A DNA stretch of 64,000 nucleotides from the NCBI GenBank assembly GCA_021234155.1, contig JAJEKV010000906.1, forward strand, positions 1-64,000. Reading direction: 5' to 3'. Below the pieces are notes generated by a model. The model was not told the DNA's origin. It searched no databases and saw only the letters and a list, made by a program, of their open reading frames with translations. A program made the translations under genes and the position numbers. The first letter of the stretch is position 1, and every line of letters begins with the position of its first letter. This DNA comes from Isoetes taiwanensis. Lineage: Eukaryota; Streptophyta; Lycopodiopsida; Isoetales; Isoetaceae. This document shows, one piece after another, positions 11,301 to 23,491 of this stretch.

Positions 11301-12090
11301 TTAGGGCACGTTTTTGTAGTGTCCTGCCTCATGACAGTAGAAACAATTACCTTTTCCTTTTTTTCCAGCAAATAGAACCTCAGTGGTTTCATCACTTCCT
11401 TTAGTTAGCTTTCTTTGTTCATATTCAGTTCTAAGGATGTTTTCTGCTTCTTCTCTTGATTTACTCATGTTTCTAATAAAGCAGGCCCTAAGCGGATCAT
11501 TCTCAACTATAGCCCTAGAGATCTGAGAACTTGACTTCTTTTCGGACACATGTACTCCAGCTCGGATAGGTCCGCTATAATATTATCGAACTTATTGAAA
11601 AATTCTAGAAACATCCCCATCGTCTTGGAGTTTCAATCCTCTTAGTTCATTTTCTAATAGATCAATCTGCTGAGCTTGTTTTCTCCTCATAGTGCTTTAA
11701 CAGAAATGACCACATTTCTCTAGGTGACTTATTTCTGAGCTTAAGTCTAATGGTAGCACTAACCTTACACGAGATGATTCCTTGGGCTTCTTTTTATCTT
11801 TGCATAGGTTGTCTTTCTTTGCTCCGGCCTTTGTCGAGGCTCTCCCCGCACTTGCTTCACCAGCATTAGCTTTTTGTCTTTTTACTCCCACATTAATGAG
11901 AACTTTCGGTGTGACACAACATCCAACACATCACTATCAATCCTCGGATCTACCCAGATCCCACAACTCCTCTACTTCCAAGATATGCGATAGAATCCTT
12001 CCGGACTTGGAAGCACCCTTCATTCATTAAATACTTCAATGGTGCTCAACAAACTAGCCCCAAAGCGGCTTGACATCTTTAGTGAATTGT
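11301..12090 (-). pseudogene. copia gag with zinc knuckle, degraded
   Basis: Minus-strand fragments run from the primer site: a start near MSSRFGASLLSTIEVFNE, a lysine-rich middle, the capsid piece SREEAENILRTEYEQRKL, and a nucleocapsid knuckle CFYCHEAGHYKNV. The knuckle keeps C-x2-C-x4-H but the last cysteine reads as valine. Several shifts break the frame. Gag would package the element RNA into virus-like particles. Confidence 0.75.
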
Positions 12091-12103
12091 TTTGATAGAA
12101 CAC

Positions 12104-12115
12104 GCCTCGATACCA
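12104..12115 (-). other. Primer-binding site of copia element 1
   Basis: Minus strand TGGTATCGAGGC, two bases from the LTR end. The usual plant initiator tRNA-Met site is TGGTATCAGAGC; the difference lies at the CAG. Confidence 0.8.
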
Positions 12116-12116
12116 A

Positions 12117-12739
12117 TGATAAAAAATACTTCAAATATATGAGCAACTCTCTATATACGATTCCATTAGTCAATAAGATGCATAGAATGATGCTTTTTAA
12201 ATGTCAAAGGAAATAGACATCATATATAGAAGTGCATTCATTTGCTCAATATCTAGCAATTGTAGCATCGAGAAAATGATAAACATATTGCTTCAAATCA
12301 CACTAGATCATGTAAAACCTACCCGACAGCTCAAGCCCTAATCAACACGATTAGGCTATAGAAACCTCCCGATTAGACTCCCTGCACGTCTGTATACTCC
12401 ATCTGATTACTCCTTAATTTATTTCTGTGAGTTCCGATCAGTATGGAGTCGGTTCTCAGTGGACACAATCGTGTCACATTCAAATAGGTTTTGCCTCCAA
12501 GTTTGGGGCCTTAACTTAGTCTCGGGATAAATGGAAAGTCTTAACCATATAAACACCATACCATGGTTTTTAAGCTTTATACTTCAACTTCATATAACTA
12601 TTATAATATGATCAACTAGTGCCCATATTATCATACGCAACAACTTTGATCTTTCGGATATAACCCGTAGCTTGGTGCAACCATCTGCTGTGCATAACCC
12701 CTAAGGAAATGTGATGATTGTAACTCAAATTTCCCAACA
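12117..12739 (-). repeat. copia element 1, 5' LTR (right)
   Basis: TGATAAAAAATACTTC at 12117 to TTTCCCAACA ending 12739; paired with 7760-8371. In element orientation it starts TGTTGGGAAATTTG. Confidence 0.92.
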
Positions 12740-12744
12740 CCTAT
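12740..12744. repeat. Target-site duplication CCTAT (right)
   Basis: Exact copy of 7755-7759; marks the integration event. Confidence 0.9.
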
Positions 12745-12782
12745 GGCATTATCGAGTCTTCAGTAGAGAATAAACTTGTTGG

Positions 12783-13568
12783 GTGGTTGAGGCCTTAGGA
12801 TGCATTTCCCGTGGTTAGTTGCGAGAGGCCTCCACCCGGTCAGGAGCCCCTTCTCGCCGCAATATTCTGAGGAAGATGGTTGAAGGAGAGTGGCTCGGGC
12901 CGGGTCGAGGAACCTCGACGACCCACGGGATAATTGGCTGTCTAAGGGATTCTCGACTTGCGCAGTCGAAGAATGCCGAAAACATGTCGAAAGCCCCACG
13001 CTGGTTTTTAGGGCTCGCAGATAAGTCAAAGCCACTTCCTCGCAATACCGCCGCAGGAAGATAATTTGGAAGGAGAGTGGCTAAGACTGGTCCGGCGCCT
13101 CGAACAAGACACAAAAGAATGCATTGGGATTCTCGACTAGTTGGTCTTCTTCAATTTCACGAATGAGAAGACGACCCAAAGACGCCACGGTAAGTCAGTA
13201 GGCCTCCACCGGTCGGAGCGGTCCCTTCGCAATAATATTCGAATTTCGAAGATGGTTCAAGGAGTGGCTCGAGCTGGGTGGAGGCACTCCGACGGACACA
13301 GAGCCATTGGTCGTAGATGACATTCGACTGTGGTCCAGAATGCACAAAAGGCATTAGCGGGCTTTCGAGGGACTACAAAGACCCAGGTGGTCATGCGCAT
13401 TCGCCGACTCACGATTCGAGATTGCCTCAGGCCGAACAACAATCCGGTGTACCTCCCTATTCTGCGCCATGAAGTCGAGAAATTCTCGACTCGCAAGTCG
13501 AATAAAGCCGGTAATACTTCTGGATTGTTGGCAAAGTGAGGCATTCTCGAATCCTTGAAGTCGAGAAA
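12783..13568. repeat. Continuation of the GC-rich array and CTCGAC palindromes
   Basis: Further degraded copies of the 7432-7754 unit (GGCCTCCACC at 12828 and 13201; AGATGGTT and GAGTGGCTC near 12864-12898, 13057-13082 and 13250-13270), with palindromes at 12949-12974, 13482-13503 and 13543-13568. Confidence 0.65.
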
Positions 13569-13619
13569 GCCCAGTGTAATCTGCACCTTTCACGCAAGGG
13601 AGGATATTACGTGAGTTAG

Positions 13620-14370
13620 AAAGATTTGCATTTTTGTAAAGCAAATCGTTCTTAGATCATAGTTAAAAGCAGGTCATTCATAGTTAAGTTTTGTTATGAA
13701 ACATTCATAGAAAGTTTTGCAATTTCATTTGTGAATCATTCATAGTAATGTTACATTCTTTGCTCTCGTAGTTTTTTTCTTCCTATCACTGTCTCGAGGA
13801 TTCCTAGTTGGGGTTGCTTGGCACTAGTCTTAGCACTAGTCTTACTTATGCACTGTACAAGGTATTCAATTAAACAAAAACTAAGAAGAAAAGAAAACAA
13901 AAAGAAGACAAAACAAAAGAAAAAAAAAAAGCAGTGAAAAGATGTGAAATAGAGTGAAACAAATTGGAGACAAAAGAACATATTAAAAAGCAAACCAGTA
14001 GATTTCTTTGGATCGACGGGGAAGCTCGTGTTTGATTCCATGTTTGAGGCGGCCGATGCAAGCGAGAATAGGGATTTGTCGGGCTGGAAATTGAAGCGAG
14101 GGGATAGTAAGAACCTCCGATAAAAGAATATAAATAAGAGTCGCGAAAGGACTTACATAAAACTAAAAGAAGCAATAAAAAAAAGCTATAAACTTATAGA
14201 GAAGAACCTCACTTTCTTCTTTAAGCGTGACGCACCGCTCAAACAAACACCCTCGAACCTCGATAAAGTGCCATTATGACACCATCATCGCGTGGGGCCA
14301 TGCGGTCCGTGACACAGGTGTCCGGATTCTTGGCGTGGCAATGTCGTGATCATTTAAACAGTTTCAACGT
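13620..14370. other. No gene seen; A-rich noncoding DNA
   Basis: Contains repeated CATTCATAG(A/T)A pieces (13674-13750), a purine-rich tract at 13870-13980 whose complement makes spurious phenylalanine-rich frames, and ordinary low-complexity sequence. Nothing conserved recognised. Confidence 0.5.
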
Positions 14371-14690
14371 GGGCCATGTTTTTAATAGTTATATGGTTAC
14401 AATGGTTTTAATTGTTAATGGTTAATGGTTATAATGTTTATAATGGTTAATGGTTTCAATGGTTAATGGTTATAATGTTTTTAATGGTTAATGGTTCTAA
14501 TGGTTAATGGTTATAATGGTTACATGGTTATATGGTTATAGTGTTTTAATGTTTTTAATAGTTATATGGTTTTAATGTTTTTAATGGTTATATGGTTGTA
14601 ATATTTTTAATGGTTCTATGTGGTTTAAATGGTTTAAGTGGTTTAAATGGATTTAATGGTTTAAATGATTGTATATGGTTTTAATGTGTG
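14371..14690. repeat. TGGTTA-rich degenerate satellite
   Basis: Dozens of variants of ATGGTTATAATGGTTAATGG and AATGGTTTTAATG in one orientation. Period is irregular (about 6, 12 and 20 bases). No coding potential. Confidence 0.85.
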
Positions 14691-16033
14691 CTTTTTCATT
14701 CAGGGAGCATGTGAGATGAGCAAAATGGAGCCAAGGAAGCCCAGCACAGGACATTGCCCTAGGCTCCAATGGAGGAAGATGGCACGCTTGTTGTTGCACC
14801 CTTGCAAGCGAGGCGGTATTTGCAAAGGGCATCATAAGCCGCAGATTGATCCTTTTGATAGTGTGAATGATGAAAGGCTGGGAGATGATCATCTTGGAGT
14901 TGGCATTGTGAAGCTTCTTATCCAAGTTGATACAATCATGTCGTGGAAGCTCTAGTGATTGCATTGTGTGCTACGGGTTGTTGGAGTCCCAAACTTTCGG
15001 TTGAGATGGCCAATTAGATATATTACACACAAGAATGGTGATAGTTTGGAATGCCCTACTGAACTATATACCCCAAGGCCCACCCCAGGGCCATGTGGAA
15101 GATTTGGTGGTCGATAAGCATCCTTTGATCACAAGGAAGAGGCTATATGTTTTTCATAAAAGCGACCAAGGGTGCCCAGAGAGGCCTAGAAGTGAAATAT
15201 TTAGAAAGGATGGAAAATATGGCCCCAACCAAAGAAAACCTAGAGGCAATTAGGGGACAAGAGTGTTGCAACCTAGATTGCAGTCGGTCTTGATCTGATG
15301 TGGATGACCTCGCGTCTTGAGATAAGGTCCCAATACATTGGCGACTTCATAAAGATAGTATTAATTTCATCTACTCCTTGTGTAGGAATTCCAGCTATGA
15401 TGAAAACACGGGGAAGGCTACTATATCAATTGAGGTGCACGAAGGTATGTATGAGAGCATTGAGATGGATTCTTGGGGTGAGCAAGTCTTCATTCTCTAC
15501 GAATCTTTGGGAGCGAGGTTAGAAAAGGGCACGGTTTGTTCCAACATGGCAATGCACTCACTTTGAAACCTAGAGCAAATACTCTCAAGGCCATTTGCGG
15601 TCTTGAGAGCTTTGTGAGATACATGTCTCAATCTATGCCCCACAAGTCGAAGGTGAGCGAACGCGGTGTGCGAGTGGTGCAAAAGGGTGTTGCCACAACA
15701 CTATATCCAAAAGGAGTGCCTTAAAGAGGTCAACTCCATCCTAGAAACTACTTGGAGGTAGGCCTCTTTCTCAATCACATTTCAGCAAGTTATGGAGCAC
15801 TCACTTATCGGGGCGTGAGTGTCCCATAGCAACACATGCCATTCTCAAAGTGCAACACTTGCATTCAACTCAAGGATACACTTGCATCAACTGCAATAGA
15901 GAAAGAAAAGAATGGCAATTAGGGAGCAATTTGCAGATCACCAAAGGGACCAAATATCATGTAGGCGGTTGTATTGGCGGTGGAGAACATTTTCTCGGAT
16001 ACGACTGTGATTTTTGTTTATAGTTCATGATAA

Positions 16034-16867
16034 GATGGACCAACACAAGACTTTCTTGCCAAAGCTAGATCCTTTTCGGATGAAAGAAAGTCCGGCGGGT
16101 GTCTTAACACATGGTCATATGGAACTCCTGGAACCTATGGTCATTTTATGCTTGATCTATGGAGGGATGATCCAAACTTCCATGTGAGCTCTATTTTCAA
16201 GTGCTTGAGAACACTAGAGAAAGGATCGATAGAAGGGAGGAGGTATTCCCCATCAGCACCCATTTTTGAGGCTTTGATGGATGATCAACCGCTTTGTTAC
16301 CAAAGGCAGATAAAAAAGCTCATATCCAAGGTGTCTAGTGAATCAAGGAGGACTTGGGATGATTTCCCTTACTTGAGAAACAATTTGTCGAGGAGGAGCT
16401 ATGTGTTCAATTGGACAACTGTTGGAAAGAAAACAAGAATAGATGAATGTTTGGGGCAATGTCATACTTGGACGGTGGGAGTATTCAAAGTTGTGAAAGT
16501 GGGATTCATGATGGTTGGGCATACGCATGATGATATAGATGCATTCTTTGGAACTTTCTCCACCAAGCTCAAGAGAGAAAACGTGACTAGTCTCCCTGAA
16601 CTAATGGATGTGTTTGAGAGCTGCATTGACCCCAACCCAATGGCTTTCTTGATGGATGAGGTTGCAGATTGGAAATCATTTGTCGAGGGATACTTGCTAG
16701 ATGGTAAGGATGGGTTAACGGGACACACAAAGCCACTTGAGTTCAAGTTTTGGGTTAGGGATGGAATACTAATCATGCAATATAAGTGGAGACCAGGTGA
16801 CAAGTTGTGGATGCATGTACAAGGAATCGAGTTGTGTCTTGAGCAAAAAAAAGCGTCCCTTTCTTAA
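16034..16867 (+). pseudogene. DUF7869-type (GHTHxDID motif) transposon-like protein, frameshifted
   Basis: Reading from 16034 gives MDQHKTFLPKLDPF then TGVLTHGHM-like sequence (AGVLTHGHME), corresponding to the DGMDQ and TG-HG blocks of this family. In a shifted frame at 16408-16440 comes QLDNCWKENKNR, the conserved DN...ENKN block. Back in the 16148 frame are VFKVVKVGFMMVGHTHDDID (16480-16540) and FFGTFSTKLKRENV. The order and spacing match proteins annotated as DUF7869, which are widespread, repetitive and transposase-like, though their chemistry is not established as far as I know. The frame opened at 16148 stays open for 239 codons, but the DN...ENKN block is out of frame, so this is not an intact product. 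Similar-looking decayed sequence extends upstream to about 14.7 kb. Confidence 0.6.
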
Positions 16868-17429
16868 GAATAATGAATTCTATTCATGATGAGTAGAACC
16901 ACTGTGTTCTTGAGAAAGGCGCTATGCACAAAACATCAACGTCCAACAGAAGAGGAACAATCTCAAACTCAACAAAGACCATGTAAGATTTACCGCCAGG
17001 CAGCAATGTTTTTATTAATTTTTGGGCTTTTCATAGTGCAGGTGCATCTGCCTTATTTCTCATTCATTTCACCTTCATTACTTTCTGTGTACAAAATAGC
17101 ATCCATGGCGTTTATGAACTTTTGTACACGGACATATACGTGTTTATGGAACACACTATGCAAGAGATTGATGAACTTATCAATGTCTAATTGAATTTTA
17201 GATGTTTGAGATAGCGGAAACCCAAGCGACTCCTGAACTCCATACCATTCTGCAAAAATTCTTGCGGCCCATAGTAAACCCTTAATTTTACATTGCTTTG
17301 GAACTCTCTCTTGGTTTGGTGATGTTGCGGATTCAGCCTCAATCTCTAACATAATTTCCTCAAGGTCCTCATAGTCATTCAAGTATTGAACGTATTTTTC
17401 AAGGTCGTCATCAAGGTGCGTCATCAAAC

Positions 17430-19256
17430 GTGGGACCTCATGACCATCCTCAAAAGAATTTGGCTACCAACCTTGGGTAAGAATCCCACTCAACATTGAT
17501 CACTACCATGCATGCATTGGTGTTGAATAAGCATTGATTAGTTTATGTGATATCTACACACATGTTGGGGTATATATAATTTGATGAATTTGAATGAATG
17601 AATTTGATGGTTGAATGAATTTGATACTAAATGTTCAAGGATCTTTCTAAAATTGTTTTTCTCCATGACAAATTTTATTTTAGTGTTATCACTATTGTCA
17701 TCTTCTTCGTTTTACCTTGTATTTGTTCTTTTAATTGCAACGTTGCCTCACAATCCTATCTTTTGCAAAATGCCTGCACAACATGAGATGGAACACGTTT
17801 ATCAGCTATATATGCTTAGGATTAAATATCACAACAACAAATAAACTCAGCAAATAAACCTTTCCCACAACTACGTACTTTTATTTGTCTTTCATGGCAA
17901 AGAAAACTAACAAAATGTACTTTCCTTGTTAAGTCTTTCCTTGTTAAGTCTAAGTTACAGAATTCAAAAACTATCTGATACAACCAGAACCCCAAAAGAT
18001 ATCTATAGCTTTTCATACATATCCTGCACAAAAAACGTCCACACATAAGTGCAAAAACCATTAGTTTGGGACATTCTTCAGGCTAGAGGCACAAAGCAGT
18101 GACATGAAGATTTCCAGGGATAGAAAAGGAGGCCCAAACCATCTAACAGCTCATTGCCTTAACCATGTGCAAGTTTCTGAAAGATAAACATATGATACAA
18201 AATCGAAAAAGTTATCTGGGGGGCAAATTTCAGTCCCCATTGTCTTTCGTGGGCCCAATGGGGCAGCTGCTGGTGTAGCAGCATAGCACTCTCAGTGTTT
18301 TTGCAAAGATGGTGCGGAGCAGTTCTTGGGCTTAAAGTGCTTGCTCAGGACCATACAATGTATGGCCGTTCAAGTGCTACTTTATTAGCCGGCGGTTCAA
18401 CGGCGGGGATGAGCGGATCTGAGGGTAAGATTATCCTAGTATGAAAAGGGAATTAAATTAGTTAGAGGCATAGGATAAAACAGAGCTCGGCCTCCAGCGG
18501 TAAAGTATGAGAGAAGAAGAATAGGTATTTGGAAAAGGGGAAGGTTTTGCAAAGCAATGAAGAATCGAGAGATTGATTGCCCAAGTTAAAAGAAGGCGCT
18601 CTTCAAGCACGCAAATACCGGGAGTGGCGGTTGGGCAAAGATCACTGTCGCGCAGCGATTCTGGTGCGGAAGGCGACAATCAGCCGGCCTTAAAATGCAT
18701 TTCGGCCGGTTCGCTCAAAAAGCTGGACCATAATCGCCTAAACCGCGCCAAACCGAATAGCCCCGCCGATTTGCGTGGATCTGGCAAGCCCCGCCAACGG
18801 TATGCATAGATTTGGGTCTGCGTAGATTTTGCGCCGATCTTTAGCTCTCTTAGCCGTCTTCTTCTTCTTCTTGCATACTCGACATATTCTTCCACATGCA
18901 AGGCGTCCGACCAACAAACAGCAGCTAGTAAGTATTCTCATGAACTGAACAGTTAACTTTGGGCTTCTTTGCTGCAGGTCTCTCTCCTTATGCAAAGGCC
19001 TCTGCAGGCCCCCCTTTGACAGAAAAACTAGAATCCGACAGCAGTTCTAAAATATATTGGTAAACAGAGCTGAATGCAAAAGCAAACGTGAGAAGGATTA
19101 TAGCCAAAACAGAAAGCTAAATGCGAGAGTTGTATAGGAGGCCTCCATTTTGAACCGTGTTGAAAATATTTTGCCATAAGAGAATAAAATAAGTCCAAGT
19201 TTCCCAGATCAAATCATCACTTTCTAAACCAATAGCAAACTCAAATCTGGAGAAAC
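17430..19256. other. No gene recognised
   Basis: AT-rich sequence with short frames on both strands. The 18580-18900 part is GC-richer (CCGGCCTTAAAATGC, CTTCTTCTTCTTCTTGC) and may be a fragment of a host 5' region carried by the Helitron that starts at 19739. No 3' Helitron terminus was found here. Confidence 0.35.
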
Positions 19257-19739
19257 AAAGAGGGATTATTGTGAAACAGAGCTTGCATACATATAAATAA
19301 AATGAAGAACAAAAACGACCTGAAGAAAGAGAAAGAAAAACTATGAAATGAATGAAGCTCTCTAGGCTGTTTGGCGCTAAGAATCTGCAACCGCTCCTAA
19401 TGCAAAGAACCGGGCGCTTTCTTTGGATGCAAGTCGATACCTAAATCCTATTTGGGATGGGAAAATAATGAGAGGAGGCTGTGTAAGAACGGACATACAA
19501 ACAAATTATTCTTCCCGGACAAATTTAGAGGAGGACGATCCCGCCAGAAAGCGACGTTTAAGAAAAGCAAAGAATGGAATTTAGAGGAAATCCAAAGTTG
19601 CGATATTGGGGAATTTCATTTTTTTCGCCGGATTATCATTTTCTGATCCCAAAATTTGACAAAATGGCCGGATTTCGATGTCCACCGGCGGCCGGAAAAA
19701 AGAGGACACACCCCCCCAAACACAATTTAAGTAAGTAGA
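19257..19739 (-). mobile_element. Helitron 5' portion (third unit of array, 3' end not found)
   Basis: On the minus strand it begins TCTACTTACTTAAATTGTG at 19739, the TC start typical of Helitrons, directly after the CTAG of the neighbouring unit. The first ~100 bp (GGACACACC, CCGGCCGCCGGTGGACATC) match the starts at 23491 and 29084. Further similarity to 28438-29040 continues to about 19257 (GATTATTGTGAAACAGAGCT). No Rep/helicase coding is visible. Confidence 0.7.
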
Positions 19740-19769
19740 CTAGTAAACGTGTGCCCGGCATTGCCGGGC
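19740..19769 (-). other. Helitron 3' terminus: hairpin plus CTAG
   Basis: Minus strand: GCCCGGC-AAT-GCCGGGC (7-bp stem, 3-nt loop; 19769-19753), nine bases, then CTAG (19743-19740). This is the canonical Helitron 3' end, and the next base starts a new 5' end. Confidence 0.85.
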
Positions 19770-22700
19770 TAATGTTCTCGCATATATTTTTAGTCGGCCT
19801 TTAACGTCCACATGTACAACTTTTCTTAATAGCAAACACATCTTGATATTTGCAAGTATGGGCATTATTTGCTTTTTAATTATTTTTGTTATTGAAATTG
19901 TCTAATGACAATAAAATGTACTAACTTTGCGTTTATGGATTTCAATAGAGAAAACGATGCTTTATAAGGAATGTGGAGGGCCACACGCACACTGAATTAC
20001 TGAAAAGGCTATATGACCTATATATCACAACGTACAATCATATACTTCATTTATACAACGTACAATCACATACTTCTTCATCTATCTAAAGTAACTACAC
20101 CTCACACTATGCCCCAATAGTAATCCTAACAATAAATGGGATATCTTGCACTTGTAGTATCCTCCAATTACATGTATGGTATATTATGGGCTCTAGCATT
20201 GGAAAGCCTTGTAATATCAAGCATGCTAAAATAAACCCAACCCGTCTTTCTAGATAATGCTCTCTATCCTTATGTGATTTAATGTGAGAACCCCATAACA
20301 ACTGCCAGATAACGATCTGACAACTCTATAAGTACTTATGCAATAGTCCCCACCAAGTATCTATCAAAATGCAATTAACAAACCTTTCTAGGACAAATTT
20401 GTGATGGTACAATTCTGGGAGTACTTGGAAATCAAAAGGTTCAGATATGCTTGGAATGCTTGGAATGCTACCAAATAACATCGTATCAGGTCAAGAATTT
20501 ATAGCTTCCTAAACAAAGTAGACCTAAAAGCACAACAAATACATTTAACATTTACAATTTGAATCGCTAGATTTCAAGCTCTTATAGCGCCCAATGGTTG
20601 TAACATGTTGCAACTTGAATATGTAACATTTTATAATTTGAATCTACTTCTTTTAGCAGCCAATGCTTGTAATATCTCATGAAAGCGTTGCTAACCTTAG
20701 ATATTTCACATGTAGTTTTGTCCTTTAGATTGTTTTCAGGCTTCATGAATTGTGTTCGGGGCCACGATAAGGTTGTTGTAGTGCTAAGATATGATACACA
20801 GTTTATAGGCTTTCTATAGATGCATTCCTGCAATTTCTCCAAAAGATGACGATGGCTGCATAATTATTCTTCCTTTGCGTCGTTTATACCTTTGATCTCC
20901 ATTTTAAGTTCCTCTATCTTCTTCTCAAACTTAATTATACTTACACTTGGAAGTGAAATTTGCCATCAAATGGCAGTTAAATTGAAGATCAATGTCACAA
21001 TTACGGGCATGATATTTACAGATTGCATTCATGAAATGTATGGAAAGAGAATGGATGCCTATAAGTAATTGCACAATCAGCGCATAATATCAATCCACCT
21101 TTGTACATCGCTTAAGGCTCATGATCAGACCTATATATCCATCCAACACCAGGTCAAAGGTCCAAATTCATGACATCTTATATCCATGCAAGCTGTTATA
21201 AAGATACAATTTGCCCAATCTCCATGCAGCCTGTTACAAAGAAACAATTTCTATGATCCGGTTACCTGTTAAAGGCTGCTGTTGGGTTCTGAATTTGTCT
21301 TCAATAGTAAATTGCAGAATTAAGCTACATTTTATATCCTAAACAATAAAATCTCCATGCAAAAGATCTCTAAGAAAATTATAGCTTTGCCCTGTTCATA
21401 TATGACCATTTTTATGTAAAAGAAAGGCTGCATTATTATGAGGCCTGTAGCCTAACATGCCAAGAATGAATAGACATCTAATTGAATTTCAACATGATCT
21501 AGCTCTCATGTTACAGGCTAATGATTACTTGTCATGGCTTTGACATGCAAGCATCTGCAATTAAATAATAACACAATAAGAGAGAAGTCAAGATAATAAA
21601 AGTGTATGTCTTTGTATTCTAGCATCATGGCAAGATTGCATCGTAAATTCCAAAGTTACACCCAACCATTATGCTTATTCCAACACCATGGCAAGATGGA
21701 TCGGATAGTTCTCTTGGTTTTTACATTAAAAAGGAAATATCGCTAGAAGAGAAGAGCAAGGCAACAAATGCAAGAAATGAACCAACATAACATTTGGATC
21801 TAGGCTTTTGCAAGGCATGAGAAAAGGATTGGGGGCTAGAAATAGTGCAACGGCCTCAACTCAAATGGAGTCCTATCAAAGATGAAAAAATCGTGGATGC
21901 GGATACTTATCGAAAAATATCTTGCAAGAAAGAAATTACACAAAGCTTGCTTGGGATGAGAGATTGTAGCACAGTAAAGGTGGAATTTTTTGACAGAATA
22001 TCCCTTCAGTAAAATCTTATATTAAACATCTGCAAGGAACACATATATCAGAATTTGTAGCTATCAACTTGCAATCACTCAACTACCATAATGTCGAAGC
22101 AATCAAATTTAGACCGATCTGTTCTGCAAAGTGCAGATTCTGAATTGTTAAAGTGCCTATATGCTCCTTATGGTTAGTAAGTGTGCATAAGCCATGTCAC
22201 AATTACCCCTAACAGTATTCGAAACATTCCAAAATGGGTCTCGCTCTTACTTTTGAAACAATGTCAAAACCAGAGATTAAACTCTTACAACTTGTCAGCT
22301 TATTATTTGTTCTCAAATTTTCTTACCTGGCTAAACATGAATTTAGAATCGCTCCCATTTGGTGTTGTTAAAAAGTTTGTCTGCAAATAAAGAAAAACTA
22401 AAGCTTTACAATTGTGAAGAACAAAAAAATAGGCCTACAATATCCTTTGCGTACATCTCTGATCCGTTACTTTTGCCATGCATAGCTAAAAAGAAACAAA
22501 AGCTTGAACCTTCTTCTCAGTTATCCAACCTGGCGACGCAATTCTTATCTTCATGGAACATGAAATAGAATTCAGAGATGAACCTACAAACATATTTGCA
22601 ATATGCAATCATGGGAATTGAACCCATGCATTACCAAAATAAAAAGTATTATTAAAAACTGAAATATGTGAAGAAGGTAGTGTCAAGACAACCGGAGATA

Positions 22701-23491
22701 TCCAAACTTGCCTTGGGATCTTCTGGAAAACCTTTTGGGATCAAAAGAATCTGTGCAAAACCAAAAAAAGGCAACCAAGTGATTTGCTTTGTGGACATAA
22801 GGGAAGGCTTGTACCTGAAATGGAGTAAAATAGAGTTAGCAGCGACGAAGCAAAAAAGAAGCCAGACTGGAAAAATGGAAGGGGGTACGAATATTAGGAG
22901 CTTGGTTCTTATTTAAAAAAAAAGCAAAAAAATGCCACTGTCGTCTGCCACTACCTCAGAAATCATCTTCAAGAATATGTTCCCTATCCACAACTACGAT
23001 TGTCATCAACATCTCAGGGAAATGTGTTTCATAAACCTACCGTCTAAGATCTGAGAAGCAAAGGGTAGAGCACATTCCCAACTGCTCTGCTCCATGAAAA
23101 TGTAACTCTTGCAGCTTCTGTAAAATTCAAGACAGAGCAAATAGGGTTTAGGTGTAGTTCTACCTGCCCATGGATTCCTCTGTGAAAGGCCTTATGCTTG
23201 TGGCCATGGATCCGCAGCTTCAAAAACTGTCTCGACCGGCACTGGTTCTATGATCTGCTCCTGCAATTGCCATATAATAAACAATGATGGAAGGCGTACT
23301 GGCGGCGTTACTCAGCGCACCGCCAAAGGAACAAAAACCAACGAATTTTTCTAAGAAGAAAGGGGAAATTTTTTTCCCGCCGGATTATAATATTCTGATG
23401 ACAAAATTTCGCTTTTTGGCCGGATTTTGATGTCCACCGGCGGCCGGAAAAAAGAGGACACACACCCCAAAACACATTTTAAGTAAGTAGA
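19740..23491 (-). mobile_element. Non-autonomous Helitron, 3,752 bp, second unit of a tandem array
   Basis: Starts TCTACTTACTTAAAATGTG at 23491 and ends with the hairpin and CTAG at 19740 (minus strand). It abuts other Helitron termini at both ends, with no host DNA between. No frame longer than about 86 codons and no Rep or helicase motif was seen, so it relied on proteins supplied in trans. The interior is AT-rich DNA of unknown origin with nothing recognised. Rolling-circle replication-transposition that reads past a 3' terminus is the accepted source of such head-to-tail arrays. Confidence 0.75.

Larger units (their letters stand above)
7760..12739 (-). mobile_element. Ty1/copia LTR retrotransposon, integrase-deleted, with TSD
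   Basis: A 4,980-bp element in minus orientation, bounded by two closely related LTRs (7760-8371 and 12117-12739) that begin TG and end CA, with a CCTAT duplication on each side. A tRNA-Met-like primer site lies next to the right LTR, and the purine tract AAGGAGGAA lies next to the left one. Minus-strand remnants run gag, protease, reverse transcriptase, RNase H, which is copia order with integrase missing. Every frame is broken. The RT is further split by a ~576-bp inverted-repeat insertion. Non-autonomous now; movement would have needed proteins supplied in trans. Confidence 0.93.

Noticed and set aside
17053-17427. 124-codon minus-strand frame (CKIKGLLWAARIFAEWYGVQ)
   Set aside because: Composition is plausible, but I recognise no domain, and it lies against a decayed plus-strand relic; not enough to call a gene.
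18923-18960. CTAGTAAG followed by AACTGAACAGTT as the missing third Helitron 3' end
   Set aside because: The hairpin is weak and too distant, sequence after CTAGTAAG does not match the other two termini, and the flanking base is G rather than A.
19740-19769. Hairpin GCCCGGC/GCCGGGC as a transcription terminator
   Set aside because: Its fixed distance to CTAG and direct contact with a TC start at two loci fit Helitron ends better.
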